Shown: positions 7,946-11,053 of the stretch, piece by piece
Layout: each line of letters starts with the position of its first letter
How positions within the stretch are numbered: position 1 is the first letter of the stretch
Source: Pavlovales sp. CCMP2436
Taxonomy: Eukaryota; Haptophyta; Pavlovophyceae; Pavlovales
NCBI GenBank assembly: GCA_026770615.1
Contig: MU631337.1
Span: forward strand, 399,681 to 410,733
DNA: 11,053 bases
Reading direction: 5' to 3'
Position numbers and translations under genes: made by a program
The notes under the pieces: generated by a model
What the model saw: the letters and a program-made list of their open reading frames with translations, nothing else
Told to the model about the DNA's origin: nothing
Database searches by the model: none

Positions 7946-8059
7946 AATAAGGGAATAGATTGGGAAAATATACTACCCTCCTTTGTGTCCTAGATGAGCA
8001 TGGCAGCTTCTGGGAACGCTATTCGGACGTTTCTATGGTGATAGCACGCCTGTTGGCTC

Positions 8060-8240
8060 TATTTATCGACGCCCCTGCGCACGCGGATGGCGCGTACCGC
8101 GACGACAACTGGCGCAGCCACAATGCCGACCGGGGCGCACGCCTCGGCCGCAGTGGCCGCGGCGGCCGCGGCGGACAGGGCACACGCACCTAAATGGACG
8201 TGAGCGTTGTGTGTGGGGGGGGGGGAGGGGGAGGGGACCT
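8060..8240. other. GC-rich island inside the inverted-repeat unit
   Basis: A GC-rich stretch with Ala-coding runs on both strands. On the minus strand a long pyrimidine tract (complement of about 8212-8237) ends at CCATTTAG (8200-8193). An Ala/Val-rich frame follows and ends in TAG near 8061. It could be a last exon, but no upstream exon can be joined with confidence and no domain is seen. Confidence 0.3.
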
Positions 8241-8310
8241 GTGGCAATTGCTACGAGTTCGCCACCAACCTCACCTCTACCACCACCATCCCTGCTGCCA
8301 GGACCAACGT

Positions 8311-8376
8311 CTGACGTCAACCAAGTCAGTGAGTGAACAACACCTGTTGAACCATGCTGAGCCGCTATATATATAC
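8311..8376 (+). repeat. Dispersed repeat family B, copy 2 (5' truncated)
   Basis: Begins at CTGACGTCAACC and so lacks the hairpin and CTCAGC part seen at 3901 and 10141. It keeps GAACAACACCTGTTGAACC and ATGCTGAGCCGC, and is followed by TATATATATACATATAT. It sits inside the inverted-repeat unit, about 80 bp before repeat A copy 1. Confidence 0.85.
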
Positions 8377-8456
8377 ATATATCGCTCGCGCTCGACGTCT
8401 CGGCTCCTTCGGCTCCCTCTTCAACCAGTCCTTCCACCGCGCCCCCGCGCTGCGGC

Positions 8457-8752
8457 CCGCGCCCTGTATGTGCAAACGAGTTTTCGACATTCAAAACCCA
8501 ATCTCTTCCCAGCGATACGTCACCGCTGGGATCACCAATGGACTCGCTTGCTCGCGCACTGTCGGGCGGCCCCGCGTTGCGCAGCGACTCCAGCGCTTTG
8601 TTTTCGGCTTCCTCATTATCCATCACTTCTACCAGCTCCCCACTTCTGCGTAGCGCGTAGGAGCCTGCGTCGGAGCGCTTAGATCAGCCTGACTTGAACT
8701 TGAAACGTACCGCCAGCCCAAACCCCCTTACATTAATATTTATTAAGCAATG
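8457..8752 (-). repeat. Dispersed repeat family A, copy 1
   Basis: A roughly 290-bp segment nearly identical to 9474-9765, with about 18 substitutions counted by eye. The minus strand is open from 8683, and the frame includes an ATG at 8623-8621. It reads EEAENKALESLRNAGPPDSA and ESIGDPSGDVSL. Between the two copies the changes include about nine amino-acid replacements and five silent codon changes, so protein-level constraint is not evident. I treat it as repeat sequence with an open frame rather than a gene. Confidence 0.85.
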
Positions 8753-8803
8753 AGTGGCGATCTATGGCAAATATTTGCTATATGGGAAGTATATTCAATT
8801 ATG

Positions 8804-8912
8804 GGGCAATATATGAGAAAAATATAGGCCAATATATTTGCCATATTTACAGTGTCAGTGGGAGGTCGGCCAATATTAAAATCTATATATTGCCAAAAAA
8901 ACAATATCTGGC
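8804..8912. repeat. AT-rich inverted repeat, right arm
   Basis: Contains GGGCAATATATGAG, GGCCAATATATTTGCCATATT and TTGCCAAAAAAACAATATCTGGC in the same order as the reverse complement of 7833-7945. The arms are separated by about 860 bp. Confidence 0.65.
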
Positions 8913-9473
8913 CTACGGCAAGCTGCTTCGGCCTTGGGTTAGGCTTTTGAAGCGTCGGCCTTAATATGTAGTTATGCCAATGCTATGGTAATCCCTCATT
9001 ACTTGCAAAGAAAAAAATGAGGTCATTCATTAGGAATGGTGGCAGGATTCATTATTAGAACTGAACCCATTCATTCAACAGAATTAGCCTGGGTTCATGA
9101 ATAAATATTCATGAGCGCTAACGAACAGCATCTGCGCTGAATGAGGCAATGAGTCTAATGAACGTGGCCCAGTCTGATCAGCCAGCATGCCCATAGGCAC
9201 AGGCTGGCGCGCGGCTCTCCTTCCACCGGTGGGTAACACCAGCCACCAACCTGAACGCACGTACGATCAGCCAAGGTCTCTTCGCCGGAGTAATGTGGCA
9301 GGTGGCCCAACCCCGATATGTATGCACGAAAATTTATTCTACGTCGAATAGGTTAAATAGTGCGAAGATTTGGTTGTCACATAGAGTTAGAAGTCCACTG
9401 TACTGGGGATCGCGGGCAATAAGAAACCGTCGTGTTAAGAAACTGAGCCTTTTTTTTTGAATTGTTTGTAAAT
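8913..9473. other. Repeat-rich spacer with TTCATGAA motifs
   Basis: No gene is seen. A cluster of CATTCATT, ATGAATGA and TTCATGAA motifs fills about 9020-9165. It includes a perfect palindrome, TCATGAATA-AA-TATTCATGA, at 9095-9114. The inverted pair GAACCCA and TGGGTTC also lies at about 9063-9095. Confidence 0.55.
9449..9458 (-). other. Short poly(A) on the minus strand next to repeat A copy 2
   Basis: A run of nine to ten T on the plus strand lies about 16 bp beyond the left end of repeat A copy 2. In the orientation of the repeat's open frame it is a downstream poly(A). It may mark an RNA-mediated insertion or be a chance homopolymer. Confidence 0.4.
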
Positions 9474-9765
9474 CCGCGCCCTGCACGCGCAAACGAGTTC
9501 TCGACATTCAAAACCCCATCGCTTCGCAGCGATACGTCACCGCTGGGATCACCAATGGACTCGCCTGCTTGCGCACTGTCGGGCGGTCCCGCGTTGCGCA
9601 GCGACTCCAGCGCTTTGTTTTCGGCTTCCTCATCATCCACCACTTCTACCAGCTCCCCACTGCGGCGTAGCGCGTAGGAGCCTGCGTCGGAGCGCTTAGA
9701 TCAGCCTGACTTGAACTTAAAACGTACCGCCAGCCCGAACCCCCCTACACTAATATAATTTAAGC
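9474..9765 (-). repeat. Dispersed repeat family A, copy 2
   Basis: Matches 8457-8752 from CCGCGCC through AGCGCTTAGATCAGCCTGAC to a shared TTTAAGCAA-like end. The minus strand is open from 9700 to about 9377. Its frame has GTG where copy 1 has ATG (VVDDEEAENK versus VMDNEEAENK), so it lacks that start codon. Confidence 0.85.
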
Positions 9766-10140
9766 AAATTTAATCATTGTTGTCAGTAATTTGCTACAAA
9801 ACTCAGCCTCAGCCTCAAAAAGCGCCGTTTTTATTGTCCACGATCCTCTGTACTAGTGCTTGGCCCGCCTCATGAACATTTACCACCTTTTGGCGCTGAT
9901 GAATGAGCCAGTGAATGAGCGCGCGGGCACCAGCGGCCGTATATGAAGAGCTCACGAGGGTTCATTCACTGGCTCATGAACGGTTCATCTGAAGGCCCTC
10001 ATGAATTAACGTGAGGGCTTAGCACTGAGTTATGCCCTTTCGCACACCTCCAACACCTTGCAAAAGAGTTGTACGAAAATCGTGAAAAGCTGAAAGCAAG
10101 TAGTATCAACAGTGCATTCCTTACTTATGTAAAAACGGGT
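9766..10140. other. Spacer with a TGAATGAG inverted repeat
   Basis: No gene is seen. The inverted pair ATGAGCCAGTGAATGA (9903-9918) and TCATTCACTGGCTCAT (9962-9977) encloses 43 bp. CCTCATGAAC (from 9868) and CCCTCATGAATTAACGTGAGGG (about 9996-10017) lie on either side and give a nested, palindromic layout. Confidence 0.7.
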
Positions 10141-10232
10141 TGGGTCGATCGCTAGACCTCAGCCTGACGTCGACCAAGCCAGTGACTGAACAACACCTGT
10201 TGAACCATGCTGAGCCGCTAAAATATATATAC
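10141..10232 (+). repeat. Dispersed repeat family B, copy 3
   Basis: Matches the copy at 3901 almost base for base: TGGGTCGATCGCTAGACC, then CTCAGCCTGACGTCGACC, GACTGAACAACACCTGTTG and ATGCTGAGCCGCT, followed by AAAATATATATACT. One change breaks the hairpin that is perfect in copy 1. Confidence 0.9.
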
Positions 10233-10592
10233 TTGTGTAGAATCAGGCATGCGCCCTGTCGCTAGAGACACCTTGTTGGGAACCGTGGCCGGAGGAAGGA
10301 GATAGAAGGCACCGATAGCAGCCGCCCTCGTGAAATGGGGCGGCAGGCTCGGTGAGCGAGCTGCACACAGCGCACGTCATTCTAAGATTATAATAATTAT
10401 AGAAGTCGTGGTTGTACGCCTCAAGGAGGTGACACCGCGGGGTTCCTTTAATTGTAATTTTTGGTGACGCCGTCCACCCTTCCTGAGTGGTACTGGCCTG
10501 GTTGTAATAACTCACGGGGAACCTAACGCTAGGACTAACCCCGGCGCACCACCCAAACCAGCGGGCCCACGGGCAGCAGGAAGGAAGGCTAA
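10233..10592. other. Stretch between repeat B copy 3 and the retroelement frame
   Basis: No confident gene. From about 10468 a plus frame is open to a TAA at 10687 and gives a Pro/Lys/Ala-rich peptide (NPGAPPKPAGPRAAGRKAKR). It overlaps the next frame by about 95 bp in a different phase. That would fit a degraded or frameshifted retroelement, but a chance overlap is equally possible. Confidence 0.35.
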
Positions 10593-11053
10593 AAGAGCAC
10601 CAAAAGCCCCGGTAGAGAAAGAAGACGCGATGGGTTCATCGCAAAACGGAGAAGCGAACCGGATGAAAAACTTATTTGCAATGCATTAAGGTGCATATCC
10701 GGTTCGGTACGATACAACGCGGAGATCGCAGCAGAGTACCCGGAAATTCGACTGTACACGGCGAATATTGGGGGAAAGCTCACACGCATGAACACAAAGT
10801 GCCCCCTGTGCGTTGCAGCGGGGGTACGACGACCAGGGGAAGACACCAAGAATCATCTATTCCGGGAATGCCCCCAGACACAAGCCGAACGAGTGTCACT
10901 CAAACAGGCGATCGAGGCAGCAGTGGACGAAGCCACAGACAGCAACATCTCCCGAGGTGGAGCCCGTGCCGTTGCAACTGCAGTCATGGCTAGACCAGAC
11001 TACTATGCAGGGCAGATAGACCAGGAGGTAAAAATTACCATGGATAAAGACAG
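10593..11053 (+). CDS. Partial retroelement protein with RT-associated CCHC zinc-binding motif
   Basis: The frame is open from just after a TAA at 10590-10592 to the window end (153 codons), with an in-frame ATG at 10788. It contains NTKCPLC at 10791-10811, then E-D-T-K and NHLFRECP (about 10845-10874). The CPLC...HLF..C spacing resembles the zinc-binding segment found after reverse transcriptase in many non-LTR retrotransposons (zf-RVT type). The part before it (RYNAEIAAEYPEIRLYTANIG) fits the usual helical lead-in. No RT catalytic motif lies in the window, so the upstream part is missing, rearranged or in another frame. The 3' part continues beyond the window. It is likely a truncated copy. 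Confidence 0.55.

Noticed and set aside
10676..10993. A 105-codon plus-strand frame overlapping the retroelement frame
   Set aside because: It is out of phase with the CPLC...HLFRECP signature and is rich in Ser/Arg/His without any motif, so it is a shadow.

Overview
The window comes from a nuclear genome of a eukaryote, most likely a unicellular protist or alga. Coding stretches are GC-rich and interrupted by short GT-AG introns with polypyrimidine tracts. They alternate with AT-rich spacers, CA and GATTAT microsatellites, a GC-rich minisatellite, dispersed repeats and part of a retroelement. The one clear gene belongs to a protein family I remember mainly from oomycetes and other stramenopiles. 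That is the only lineage hint, and it rests on recollection rather than a search.

Layout. Positions 1-949 hold simple repeats, a possible terminal exon of a plus-strand gene (221-311), and AT-rich spacer. Positions 950-2151 (minus) hold a three-exon coding-like relic of unrecognised family. It has three in-frame TAG codons and no frameshift. Positions 2294-3030 are a 102-bp minisatellite that is open in several frames on both strands. Positions 3198-3900 hold a short AT-rich tandem repeat and a GC-rich block with an 80-bp internal duplication. Positions 3901-4527 carry the first copy of a dispersed repeat (family B) and two GC-rich hairpins.

The main result is a six-exon minus-strand gene, complement(join(4528..5072, 5164..5443, 5671..5829, 5946..6030, 6372..6492, 6590..7541)). 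It was assembled by hand from splice sites and frame continuity and encodes 713 aa. An N-terminal multi-pass membrane region is followed by a TIR-like domain. The domain has a DAFVSHSW strand, then HDD, LWIDILAIDQ and LWCVIEL motifs; the last resembles the segment holding the catalytic glutamate of plant-type TIR domains. No single open reading frame shows this protein: the domain is split over four small exons.

Positions 7833-8912 look like a nested, transposon-like unit. AT-rich imperfect inverted arms of about 110 bp enclose a GC-rich island, a second family-B copy and one copy of a roughly 290-bp repeat (family A). A second family-A copy lies at 9474-9765 beside a short poly(A) on its minus strand, and a third family-B copy at 10141-10232. 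The right edge (10593-11053) is an open plus-strand frame with a CCHC motif like the zinc-binding domain that follows reverse transcriptase in non-LTR retrotransposons. It runs off the window.

The genes do not form an operon-like set. The picture is one intact receptor-like or signalling gene in a repeat-rich neighbourhood with a decayed gene and mobile-element fragments.
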